From Saccharina japonica (taxonomy: Eukaryota; Sar; Phaeophyceae; Laminariales; Laminariaceae): a stretch of DNA of 64,000 nt. The stretch lies in NCBI GenBank assembly GCA_008828725.1, contig MEHQ01000969.1, positions 475,958 to 539,957 of the forward strand, written 5' to 3'. The translations under genes and the position numbers were made by a program. Positions 36,601-46,758 of this stretch are shown piece by piece (position 1 is the first letter of the stretch; the number at the start of each line of letters is the position of its first letter). Below the pieces are notes generated by a model that did not search any database, was not told where the DNA came from, and saw only the letters and a program-made list of their open reading frames with translations.

Positions 36601-39600
36601 CCCCACCACGAGCGCCTGTAGCGGTATGTTTTTCTGTTATCATTCGGAAAAATAGATGCGCATATACCAGACAGACTATTTTGACGCAAAACAAGATGGA
36701 AATACAACTCGTCGTACCGGTACCTGGCCCAGTTGTTAAATAGTGCCCAGGAGTGCCGGTACATACAGCATATACCCAAGGGCAGCAGATATCTAACAAG
36801 GGGACCAGGTCCAGGCACGCGTACGTACTGGTGTTGTAAAAAGTAAGGTGGTACTCGTATATACGAGTATGCAAGTATACCTGGTACAATATAATACCGG
36901 GTGTGCCGTACTCGCAAACCGGTACGTACACCATACTGCTACGATTCGTATACGAATACCAGTACCTATGATGCGTATATACGAGTGGAGACATATCTTA
37001 CGACAAACATCAACAAATTTGTATCAGGTACCGTGAAGCTTTGAGCTCGCACCGGGGGTGCAATCGTTTTTCAGCGCTCGATTTTTCCACAACGGGAAGG
37101 TTGACAATACCGAACAAGGTGTGTTTTCGGAAAAACCAGGCGCCCGACTTTTCCACAACAGGACGGTTGCCAATACTGAACAAGATGTTGTCGGAAATAT
37201 CATATGGTCAAGAGCCTTCCGAAAATATGAAGTTCGGTTTGATATATTGATAGCACCCTTGCCGTTGTCGAGAAAACAAGCGCTGAGATCGCACCCCTGT
37301 GCGAACTCAACGTTCGTTACGGTACTCCTCTTAGTACCCGAGGGTATGACGATCATATCGTAGGTGTATACCGGTACCGGCAAACAAATTGCAGTGTACT
37401 GCTGCTGTAAAAACCGCACATTTAAGTGAGGACGTCCCGGTAATAATACCGCAAAAAACCGCTCGCAAGAACCGTCGCCAGATAACTTTCGAGCCCGGTA
37501 AACCAGGGGATGGGTCGCTGTCATCCCCTGTCGAGCAGACCGCTCACTTTGCACCCCTGCTGTGCACCCCCTGCTCTGTAAATAACATATAGTATCACCC
37601 GCCCAAATGTAAGGAAGCGCTTCGATCCCAATATGTAAGGTTGGGTGCTCAAAAATTCCAGCAACATTGTTTCCACTTCTCGTAGAAACGCTTCAATCCC
37701 CAACATATAGGGTTGGGTGCTCTAGAATTCCAACAACACTGTTTGCACTTCTCGTACGTATGTACATGTAGGCGTTTGCCACCGGGGGTCAGCACAAAAA
37801 CTCGAAGCCGCAACTAAAATGCACCTGTGTTGCCGTGCCCACAAAACCCAAAACAAACAACTTTCAGATAACGCCTAATTTGTGGAAAACGGGGTTGGGT
37901 CAATATCAGGCCCTCACTGGCAGTTTTTTATTGTCGGCGCCCGCCCGGCGGAAACGTGTCGCATTTTTTAACCCGCCGTCGGTTTCGTGTCGCAGTGGTT
38001 TCATTCGATTAAAGTAGGTTTTCATACGACTGGAAACCCAACCAAAAGGGAACAGGGGGTATCATGAGAGGTTCGTCGGTCCTTGTCGTTTTTTGCTCGA
38101 GGCCAGCCCCGCCCGCAGCCCGCAGCAGTGTGCACGGAGCAGCTCCAAATGGGGCCACCCTCTGACGAGTATGACAAGAGCTTGCCGTGTACACCACCAG
38201 AGTTAAAAAGCGTGACCCCGTGAGCGGTGTGTGGCGAGTACTCGAGGTATCATATGACTACTCGTACGTAAAAATGAGCACAAGTACAAGCAAAACAGGC
38301 TAGGCCAACAAACACGACGACGACAACATCCTTGAAACTAACGAGCTTGAGGCTGCTAGTGCTGCTTACTGCTGTTGCTGCTGCTGCGGTCGTGAGAACG
38401 CTCTCCCCGCGACCGAACGAGCGTCGAATGACACGTAGAAAATAGGCACCTGGGAAGCAAGGGGAATATATACACTTGCTCTATGACTTCATAGCTCGGC
38501 ATCGGGGACACTGCGGACACTGCCAGATCGATGAATTGATATATCGTAGTTTTTGTACGATGCACGTATTGTGTTGCTTTCAGCAGCGACGGAGAAGATT
38601 CCTTGCGCCCTTTGCTTGATATCTCATAAACCCCGAGGAGTTGAGCTGAGTTGAACTATATTATGGATAGCTCTCCATGTTTTCTTTTGAATGCGGTTAC
38701 TAACTCGGTGGGCATCCGACTATAGCGCTCGTGGTGGCGGCGTTGCTGCGGGCACCTCAAGGGGGAAAAAACGCGAAAACATTTAAAGCTACAGCCACCC
38801 GTGTCAAAAACGCCGGGAAAAAAATCGAATTATTTTCCTTGTTTAATTATTTTTTTGATATGTGCCGCTATTAAAAAATTGCTCTCATAACCCCTTAAGA
38901 ACTGGTGCCAAGAATTTGGGGACAAAGTACTTGGAATTAGTGCGGGTCTCTTTTTTCAGTTCTGAATGGGATAAGGCCCTTTTCACAGTCACCGTGCTCC
39001 CCACACAAGCCTCCAAATGACACACCACACGCAGAGGAACTCAATCAAGTCATGGTAGAGCCTGTTCGGTAGCTTGATGGTGCTTGATCCTCCTAGAGTT
39101 GGATACATTCAGTTTACCGCAGCTGGAAGCAGGTAGCCGCATCGGTCGGAGCAATTACGCCGCCTGTTTAGACAACCTTCACGGCCGAGGTCGCAGTGTA
39201 AAGCGTGGACGAACTCGCTCACGACTCTTCCTGTGCTCGTGTATACAAGCAAGGAAGGTATTCCAGGGCGGGGAAACATCGGGATCGATCTTACAGGCGC
39301 CGTAATCGGTCTCAGAAGTGTGCCTCAAAAATCAAAGAATCGTGTACAAACACACAGTCGTTTATTTCCTGCTGTATACGAGTACGCATACTCGTTTTCC
39401 CCCCGAAAAAAACACTCGTTTTGAGCTGTAAAAAACAACTTGTGTACAGTACAAGAACAGCGACCTGGAACCACATTTTCAAACGAGGAGGTCGCGCCCC
39501 CTACGTAAAGGACATGGATTTTGCTGCCGCTTTGCCACGCTGTAGTTTTGGGGGGGCGGGAGGATTTTTGATCGACGGTATTGCTGGTGTCGTGGAAGAA

Positions 39601-42600
39601 TTACGGGATGTCCCACAGGAAAAAATCAGGGGTATTGTGGTTCCAGTTGTCGACGCTGAAAGCGGATTCGGCCAAATCACGACTTTTTTGTGAGCCCTGT
39701 GCCCTGTAACTAGCACAGGTGAAACGCATGTTGAGAAACGCCGAGAACCTGGTATGTATTTATATGATATATACCCGTATTACAGACCCTTGGCATAAAC
39801 TCTGCTGTCCTATTTCCACAATATTAATATTGTTATAAGTCAACAACCCGTTCGACCCTCTCGAGCTCTGCCACAGCGACTAAAACTATGATGCTACGGG
39901 TCGTATATATCTATCTTACATCTAAATATCTATCCCTATACATATATATACTAATGTTTATATACGTGCCGTTGATTTGGCCATATATACGTAAAGGGAC
40001 AACAAACTGAGAATTGCGGCCAAATCAACGGAACGTATAGGAAAAGCATGAGGCAGCATATACGACTTCTCATCTTCTCATCAATCATCAATGCTGAGAG
40101 AGCGTGTCCGTGTGTCCGTACATCTGCCGATGTCGCACTCCCGGTGCCGTGTCCAGGATATCATACACCCCGTGTCTAGGATGGGCCATACATCTGCCGA
40201 TGTTGCTCCTCCTTCGGGCACACACACACCCCGGCCCAGCAACCAGGGCTCGTTGATGGAGCTAATGTGGCTAATGGTGCTCTAATCTTCATATAAATAT
40301 AATATACGTATATACATGGATTCGTCAATTTTTCCCTCTCTTAACCCGTTAAGAACTGGTCCCACGAATTTGGGGACACACTATTTGGAATTAGTGTGGG
40401 ACATTTTTTTTCAGTTCTGGATGGGTTAAGCCCCCAATAAAAGCAAACACAAATGCCGTCTGGTAGGTCTCGTGTACGTATAGACGAGAGCTTGAACATT
40501 TCATGACATCATATGTATGTGCGTATATTTATATTCTCAAGGGCATGGCCAGGAATAAGTTACATACACACATTTCGCAACCAGACCACGGAGCACCAGC
40601 ACAGACCAGAGCGCCAGCAACTTAGCAGTGTGTAGGGTATGCATTTACCTACACGCAGCTCACGTAGTCTATTATGCGATCTTATTATTCCTTTGGTGTT
40701 CTCTTGCGTTGCCCGGGGATGCGTAAAAAACAACGACGACAGCAGAATAAAAAAGAGTGGAGCTCTGAGGAAGCGAGTATCATAGGTCGGGGTGGCAGTA
40801 CAAGCGGCCACCAGGAGCAACCATCTCAAAGCCGCCGGCGTCCTTTCTTCGGAGCCTGCTGGTCACCTACGACTGGGGGGCATGCTTTTATTTGTTTTGT
40901 ATTGCCTGACGCGTCCTCTCCGGGGGTGGGGCACGGTTGTCAGGAGACGGCGGACAGGCTATATAGCAAGCTACTAGACCGACAATCACTAGTAGGTAGA
41001 ACCTGTTTTGTGCTACTCGGACCAAAAACTGCTGCGTGCGGCTGCCTGGAGGGTGCTTTTGCTGTGCTTCGGTATGCCTGTCCTTTCCTTTCGTTTTTAG
41101 TCTCGCTCTGTTTATAAGTCGGAGTATTTGTTTCCTATTCTTTGTTATGTTTTGTTTTGTCTACCACACCTCCTTCGGGGAGGCCCCGACATTTTTTTCA
41201 TTTTATTTTCTTCTTTCGATTTTTCTCTATTTCAACGCGTAAAGGTCGTGTCTGTCGTACCCAGTACGATGACATGGCATTGCATCGCTTACAGCATAAC
41301 ACAGCTTGTGGTTCCTTTACGTGTCTGTGTCGTAGTTTAGTGACCACAGAGCTTGTTCGTATATTTTTAGGATTGAAGAATCGGCACGGACAATGGGTGT
41401 GCTGCACGTCGACGGGTGGCAAGAACGGTTTAATGCGGGTGGCAAGAACGGTTTAATGTGAAGAACACACACACCGCAACACCCCCACCTACTCGCTGCC
41501 TTTCAGAGCTCCACTCCTTCTTCCGCTGTTGTCGTTGTTTTCATTAATCCCCGAGCAATGGAAGACAACACCAAGGGAAAAAAGGATCGCATATATATAT
41601 ATATGTAGACTGCGTGAACTGCGTGTAGGTAATGCATACCATACACACAGCAGTTAGCTACGTGCCGGTGCTCTGTGCTGGTGCTCTGTGGTCTGGTTGC
41701 GAAATGTGTGTCATATGCGAAATGTGTGTCATATGTAGCATATTCATGGCCATCCCCGTTAAAACATTACGCAACAATGTTTGGAACTGCCATCTACTAC
41801 GATACTTGTATTTGGAACTCCCAATCTACTACGATACTTGTAGATTATTTTTTGTATTCGGCCTTTGGGTGCCTGTAAGAGTTGGCCCAGTGTCCCTCAC
41901 CCTGCGGACTATCAGCTGGGCCAACGCCGCTACAGTACGCGACAGGTGTTAAGAATCTGGTAGTTAAGAATTTCAGGTTGAGTTTTTACATACTTGAAGA
42001 ATTTACAGCTAAGCATTTGTGCTCAGCAAGGACGCCACTCTAAATCCTATATAATAGCCATTGAAAGCCTGTGCTCAACGTTGACATGACAATAAGCCGC
42101 GAGCCTCAGCCAAAATAGGAGATTCTTAACTGCTGTCGCGTACTCCAGAGAGGAATTCGGCCATCAATCTACACGATGCAGGCAGAGGCAAGCGCCAACA
42201 CAGATATATACCCCACCAGTCCAGCTGGTGCTGGACATGGCTTTGGCGTGGCTTTGACGCCGTACGTAAGCAAAACAGTTTGTGAGGGTCCTTTTTCGCC
42301 GCAGGCTATTGCGCCGCAGGCGAAAAAAAAAATGGCGCGCTTTTCGCCGCAGGCGATTTAAATTTTGAGTTTTTTTCTCGTGCTGATTTCGTAGATGCTT
42401 TATTGGGGCTGTTTTCCTCTTGAGGCATACGAGTACTTTACTTTCTTCGAGAATTCGATTGAAACTGTTGCCGTTTTTCTCTGCCTGAGGACGAAGGAAG
42501 CAGGCCTCAAACAGCTACAAGTAAACCGAGCGGGTTATTAGACGCACATTTTGAGTACATTGACGCATATACGGTAAAAAAACGGCCCCCGGCGGCCCTC

Positions 42601-45398
42601 CGGGAGCCCGCACCTCGCCTACGGCTCGTGGTGCGGGGCCGCCTCCGGCTCGTGGTGCGCGCAGCTCTGAGTACTCCATGTGTACTTCGGGTGTTTGTCC
42701 GTACTGCGGGTGCTGCTTGTACTCGGGGTTCTGTATTCTGTACTGTTCATACTCCCAGTACTAGTGTGTACTTGGGGTATTTGGGCCTTCAATACTGCTT
42801 TATAATACTCTCAGCACTCGCAGTATTTAGGCTGTCAGTACTGCAATACTCTCAGTACTCGGAGTACGAAATGTACTCGGTACTCCCGCGTATACTCGGA
42901 GTATGAAGTATACTGGGAGCATCTGTGCAGTATTCGTACAGGTAGTTTACACGGTATCATATGACACAAACCTAAACCTCAAATATATCCAAGTGTACTT
43001 CGTACGGAGGCACCAGCCGAATAATCGCACGTATACGTGTGGGCTGTTCGGATCTGCACGCACTTTTGCACCATCTGGCACCCTGTTCCCATTTGGTACT
43101 TTGACCCCGCAGTGGGCCCATCCCATTTGGCACCGTGCTCCCACCCACAAGGTGCAGAAATATAGTCAGCCCTCCGCTGGAGCCGCCGGAGGCCCACCTG
43201 GCACCTCGATCCCATTTGGTACCATGTAGGCCATACATATCTATAACAACTTCTGCTATACATCAAAACGTATTGAATGTAAGTGCAAATTCGAAAAGCC
43301 TGGCACGTACGTGCAAGTTCTCCGTTTTGTAGGATACCAGGTAAATACTGCTGCTGTACCCGGCACGTGTACTCGTGCCACTCGTGCGTAAACATTCAAC
43401 ACGAACCCAAGACAGCTGCTGCATATCATACTGCTGCACGTTAGTATGAAACGAGCATACCACGCCGCCGATGATACGGCGTGGCTTCAGCAAAGTCTGA
43501 AATGCTGATATGATACATGAGAAGGAGCAAAAATCACCGTCGATATGATCATATCACCCTCATATAAATATCCTACTGGTACGACCCGTACCTATATACC
43601 AGGTATTGCGTACATTCGAGGATCTTCTTTTCATCCGCGATGCGTACTGTCACAAATATAGTGCACTCTGCTGCACTGCTGCCGCTGCTGCTGCTGCTCT
43701 ATCATGAAGAAGAATAGGTACGGACTGCGGACGTATGGACCCTTTCGTGTTCTGGGTTGGCATGTACATAATGGGTCGGAAAAGAACGGTGAAAATTCAA
43801 GACAAGACACAACAACGCAACGTAATAAAAACACGAACATACTACTAATATACTACTAATAATATCCTGACTCTAGCAGATGCAGTGTGTGAGCCGTGTA
43901 TCCACCATAGGCGAAAATATAACGGTCGTTTAGGCACCAATATGAATAACAAACGGTACTTATATTTCCGTCCATAGTGGTATACCGCAAGATGGCACTT
44001 ATCACGCTTGGGGGTAAAAAGAAGATTTCGAGATTTTTTTTTTGCGTGGTGCGTGCATGTGTGAGCGCGTGGGAGAAGTGATTGCATTAGCTCTGCACTC
44101 CATATGTATCGCGGCGGGAACCTGGAGGCAAAACGCGCGCGTGCAGAGCAAGATCCCCACGGCAGAAGCAGCAGCAGCAGAAAGCAGCCAGAACCAAGGC
44201 AGGCATGGCGGCCCCTTTCGGCATCCATCCGGTGGCCTGTCCGGTGGCACATTTTGACTTTTAGCCATGAAATGCTCTGTCCGCTAATGTAAGGACCATT
44301 CGGTAATTAATATGAATATTCAAACGGTATCTATGTTTCCGGACAGAATACGATGAACTCAAAAATCAAGTTCGGTGGTCGGTGGGGAGCCCATTTTCTT
44401 TCCACGTTCCATTTTCCAATCAAAGCGGCGGAAAACGCACGAAAAAAAAAAACTACTCGAAAAAAGACTGAGCAAAAACCAGAAACCAAAAATCTCCGCA
44501 TGACATTTTTTTTTATCATCGGTTGAAAATGACACCGAATGCAAGCAGCAGACTTTCAAAAACGTACCACGGGCGTTGGTCAAGGCGTCGACCAGGGCTG
44601 AGTCTATGGCCTCCTCTTGGTTCGCTGCTGTTGCTGCCGCCGCCGCCGCCGCTACGCTGCTCTCGGGCGTAGACAGGGCCCCAGCTTTCGCATCGGCAGA
44701 ATGAGAACCTTGCCCAGAAGCAGCAGTCGTGGCTGCGCGAGTGGCAGCAGACTTGGTCGCTCCTTCCGCAGTGTGCGACGGCGCTCCCTCTACACTCTTC
44801 GAGGGAGCACAAGTGCTTCCGGCGGGAGCGTCCCGTGTCGACTTGTCCTGCTATGCAATGGCGCCGCGGGGGGGGGGGGGGGCGGCATGGAAGCCGTACA
44901 CTGCTGTGAGACTGCCGTACATCTGTAGTTAGACCAGCGAGGAACAAACGAGGAGCCCACGTATAAAAAAAAATATGAAAGGACGATCGCAATCTATAGA
45001 TAGAAAAGGGGGAGCAACTATTGTTTGAAGAAGAGGCCATACCGGTGGGAAAAGACGCTGGGACGGAAGGGCCCTGATCCTGCGCACCGTAGCGCTAGGC
45101 ATACCCGGTATTCTTGCCGAGGGCCAGTGCTCGCGCCGGCGGCCGCGCGTATGGCAGCCTGCGTGCGGCTTTTGAAACGCAGCGCTACTCTGTTGTGGCA
45201 CAGATCAAGTAACCCACAGACCCCCACGCGCAAACCAGTTGAAAGAGGGCAACGAAAGCTCTCCCTACCACCTGCCTAATCGGCCACCCAAAACGCGCGC
45301 TCGCTCCACTTTTCGCGCACTCTCAACGCAAGGCACCCACTCACTATCGACAGCGTGCCCACGGCAGACTCCCAATCTTCCTCAACCGCCGCAGCCAT
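20645..45398 (-). CDS. R3H + SUZ domain, poly-Gln RNA-binding protein
   Basis: Exons on the minus strand: 45398-45345 (ATG, gtgagt donor), 45158-45105, 44850-44568, 29460-29215, 28984-27366, 23138-23007, 22290-21488 and 21137-20645 (TGA). All but one junction agree in phase. The early exon ends IDSALVDALTNAR, the R3H-family lead-in. The next continues YVLKLEGELTAYV, then LPPRSSYQRLIAYRLSARF, the R3H core (single-stranded nucleic-acid binding). The fifth exon has Ala/Gly tracts, then KTVEDREREYAQARARIFG, a SUZ motif (RNA binding), then EKSDPDFVRNYDNYRPSF. The C-terminus is Gln/Ala/Gly-rich and ends GYQSDFPPLG. R3H-SUZ proteins are cytoplasmic mRNA regulators in animals and plants; this role is inferred. 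Unresolved: the frame shifts within a 57-C tract, and the 27366 donor (phase 2) does not match the 23138 acceptor (phase 0), so an exon may be missing. Two residues appear lost at the R3H exon junction. Confidence 0.78.
22462..22549 (+). mobile_element. TTAA-family MITE in an intron of the R3H gene
   Basis: Starts TTAACCCCTTAAGAACTGG and ends cagttctgaatgggTTGA. Core aactacttggaattagtgtg. The right TTAA has mutated to TTGA. Lies in the 22291-23006 intron beside a G-run of about 30 bases. Confidence 0.8.
23193..23365. mobile_element. Two abutting TTAA-family MITEs sharing one TTAA
   Basis: The first spans TTAA 23193 to TTAA 23295 (106 bp, reverse-oriented core taatttcaagtagttg). The second begins at the same TTAA (ttaacctctttcaggagtgc) and contains ggggacaaaacacttggaac, but its right end is lost. 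Confidence 0.7.
23535..24104 (+). pseudogene. Possible gag-like retroelement fragment
   Basis: A 189-codon plus-strand frame, antisense to the host gene, with a Pro/Thr-rich body and a terminal CINCGTLDHSIKDM. This resembles a retroviral zinc knuckle (CxxCxxxxHxxxxC) lacking the last Cys. No protease or reverse transcriptase follows. Weak call: it may be a chance frame. Confidence 0.25.
25993..26175. repeat. Inverted GGGTC / GACCC array
   Basis: Plus-strand cgggtcaggg and gggtcgggtcg at 25998-26035 are followed by cctaacccgacccgactgga and further cccgaccc units. It is related to 10157-10327, including the flanking 'tccgtgaac'. Confidence 0.8.
27546..27602. repeat. 57-base C homopolymer inside the R3H-SUZ coding exon
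   Basis: Unbroken C run (poly-Gly on the coding strand). Coding potential upstream (SUZ side) and downstream (residues SRRPPVNAGEWKGQRGMQRN) is clear but in different frames. Confidence 0.95.
30609..30836 (+). repeat. Diverged direct repeat (two ~66-bp copies)
   Basis: 30609-30675 and 30771-30836 share 'cagctgtgag.tcgaggattt' and 'catctttgc.agctgagtg', each preceded by an A-rich run. Spacing is 162 bases. Confidence 0.8.
32690..33065 (+). repeat. Pyrimidine-rich minisatellite
   Basis: Repeats of 'ccctcctccttcctccctc' followed by 'gctctctttctgtatgtgtg', roughly 60 bases per unit, then CT-rich sequence. Confidence 0.85.
33487..33599. mobile_element. 113-bp hairpin MITE, complete copy of the 'ATAGTAAATAGG' family
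   Basis: The ends actattacgggggggcatag and, inverted, actattacggaggaccatag are followed by taaatagga on both arms (TIR ~31 bp). AT-rich centre. A TATTAATA palindrome lies a few bases to the right. Confidence 0.85.
33942..34026. mobile_element. 85-bp hairpin MITE, 'GAAATATAA' family
   Basis: The arms accactatgtcccgaaatat and, inverted, accactattgtccccgaaat pair over ~22 bases. A second member lies at 43902-43981. Confidence 0.8.
34283..34373 (-). mobile_element. TTAA-family MITE, reverse orientation
   Basis: TTAA at 34283 and 34370 (ttaaccctg...tggggttaa), 91 bp. The inner ctagtctaatttcaagtgtc is the reverse complement of the family core. Confidence 0.75.
34463..35625 (+). repeat. Poly-C-associated repeat copy interrupted by a hAT-like insertion
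   Basis: The 5' part (34463-34846, gttgggttggcgtcggttgg...cgaacacctcacgg) and 3' part (35469-35625, cctcacggcgctttgcg...catgacatgagtac plus poly-C) rejoin exactly if the insertion and one 8-bp duplicate are removed. Confidence 0.88.
34847..35468. mobile_element. 622-bp non-autonomous hAT-like element with 8-bp TSD
   Basis: The element starts CAGTGTTG and ends CATCACTG, so the TIRs fit the hAT consensus CAGNG. It is flanked by identical CCTCACGG at 34839-34846 and 35469-35476. The interior has repeated 'gagattgagat'-type and 'tcaatct' motifs and no transposase. The interrupted host repeat is known from other copies, so the empty site is visible. Confidence 0.9.
37072..37205 (+). repeat. ~68-bp tandem duplication
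   Basis: Two diverged copies containing 'ttccacaac.gga.ggttg', then 'caatac.gaacaag'. Confidence 0.85.
37617..37755 (+). repeat. ~70-bp tandem duplication
   Basis: Two diverged copies containing 'cgcttc.atccc', 'ggttgggtgctc' and 'cacttctcgta'. Confidence 0.85.
38887..38974 (+). mobile_element. TTAA-family MITE flanked by ATAA
   Basis: Same element as 40341 (taagaactggtgccaagaat...cagttctgaatggg), but both flanks read ATAA in direct orientation. This looks like a 4-bp target duplication on a non-canonical site. Confidence 0.75.
39961..40039. mobile_element. 79-bp hairpin element
   Basis: The arms tatacgtgccgttgatttgg and, inverted, tatacgttccgttgatttgg (each continuing cc) pair over 22 bases with one mismatch. 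Confidence 0.8.
40341..40429 (+). mobile_element. TTAA-family MITE, intact ends
   Basis: TTAA at 40341 and 40426. The ends TTAACCCGTTAAGAACTGG and cagttctggatgggTTAA are TIRs of about 18 bp. 89 bp long. Confidence 0.85.
40541..41755. mobile_element. 1.2-kb foldback element with ~245-bp diverged TIRs
   Basis: Bases 40541-40785 pair with the reverse complement of ~41490-41755 across shared blocks: cacacatttcgcaaccagac, gcaccagcacaga, cctacacgcag, cctttggtgtt and gtggagctctga. The right arm has an extra small duplication (cgaaatgtgtgtcatatg twice). The ~700-bp centre has no recognisable transposase. A short stretch near 41370-41425 recurs, inverted, at ~58400-58465 in an intron of the FAM192A-like gene. 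Confidence 0.8.
42668..42910. repeat. Degenerate 'tactcgg/agtact' minisatellite
   Basis: Many imperfect units of gtactcgg, cagtactc and gtatactcgg. Confidence 0.75.
43902..43981. mobile_element. ~80-bp hairpin MITE, 'GAAATATAA' family
   Basis: The arms ccaccataggcgaaaatata and, inverted, ccactatggacggaaatata pair. Related to 33942-34026. Confidence 0.65.
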
Positions 45399-46719
45399 CT
45401 TCCTCTGCAAGGTCCTCTCGCCGAGCTCTCAGCACCGGCCCTTGAACGAACCCTGTTTGATGTAGAGGCGTGTTTTTGCAGGGGCCGGCGGCGGGAAAAG
45501 TGATCTTCAAAGAGTGATTTTTTCCCCGTTCCATGTTTCTTCTTCTTTTTTCGTTTTTTGTGTTTTTTTGTATGTTGTCCAAGATCAAAAGATCTAAGAT
45601 CTCGTAAGATCTAAGATATCACTGGTACCACCAGGTACAACAGCAGCAGGAGCAGCAGCAGTATAGTAGTAGAAGTCGAGTCGGTATACAGGGAGGGCGA
45701 GGGGAGGGGGAGGCTGGGTTCCGTCGAGTAATTTCTACCGTAAACCATCTACCCTGTACCTGGTATTGGCTATGCTTCGTATGACCACCAAGAAAAGGAT
45801 AAGAGACCTGGAAGAAGGTGCACACTCGCTCGTGATCGTTGATTGCTTCGAGATCAAACCAACCAGGGAATCAAGTTCGTATATACTGTACCATACTGCT
45901 GTAATGACTGCTGGTTGGTTGTGGTGGCGGTGGTAGATGGTAGGTGTGTTGCATACATATGATAGGCTCTCTCGTTGCTATCATCGCACCACGATGAAAT
46001 CGTGATGATATGTGCAGCCTGTGCCCAAAAACTCCTGTCTGTTTTATAGCATTCACGAGTAGCACGAGACACGAGACTGAGGACACCAACCATGTGTACT
46101 ACTTATTTATGTCGATCTTCAACCAGCGCTCCACAGGTGGCCGGGACCCCCCCCGCTCTCGGACAAGATGTACGACATCTAAGGCGCAAAATCTCTTCCT
46201 CTGGAGACATTGAACAATGTATTGTACGAGTAGCATTAGTAATAAAATAGCTAACCCCACAAGGTGTCGACGAAACCTCTCAAAATCAAATCAGTACGCT
46301 CACATTTTTTGCAGATTTCGTGTCCCGGCCACCTGTTGTTGTCTGTGTCGCTACTCTGTGTGGAGCATGGACAACGCTTCTTCTTGCTTGTGTCCGGCCG
46401 GAAACTCTTCGTATTATCGTCGACGTAAAGAAAGGGTGTACGAAATGCGTTGTTGTGCGGCTTTCTGTTGCCGTGTGGTGTTTTATCAACCGTCACACAC
46501 AGCAGTAGCAGCAGCAGCAGCAGTAGTAGTAGCTAAATATAAGTAGAGCGGTTGCTGCAGCATCGGCAAAAATCGGCACAGCTCTCTACTGTAATACGAA
46601 CAAAGATTTACACTACTTACCACCACATGACGAGTGAGTGAGTCTGGGTGTCATACTAGTTATTATATGGCTGCCTCTGTACAAAGTACACTGCAGTAGA
46701 TCGTAGTCGTAGTAGTACT

Positions 46720-46758
<39 letters not shown>

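Larger units (their letters stand above)
35463..38886. other. Intronic stretch with local duplications
   Basis: After the 35625 repeat end, a partial poly-C-associated repeat lies at ~36530-36600. Many TACCTGGTA-like words lie at 35750-37030, and two tandem duplications at 37072-37205 and 37617-37755. No supported gene. Confidence 0.5.
29461..44567 (-). other. 15.1-kb intron of the R3H gene
   Basis: Bounded by donor gtacgt (exon end 44568, phase 1) and acceptor ttatgtag (exon start 29460, needs two bases). It carries most MITEs in the window, the hAT-like insertion, the foldback element and minisatellites. A short ATG exon at 29649 (MNLALVPSCAYES) also fits the 29460 acceptor in phase and could be an alternative first exon. 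Confidence 0.6.

Noticed and set aside
39505-39693. Plus-strand frame with DFAAALPRCSF... and GIAGVVEELRDVPQEKIRG
   Set aside because: Reads somewhat like protein but has no start context, splice support or known domain, and the opposite strand is also open.
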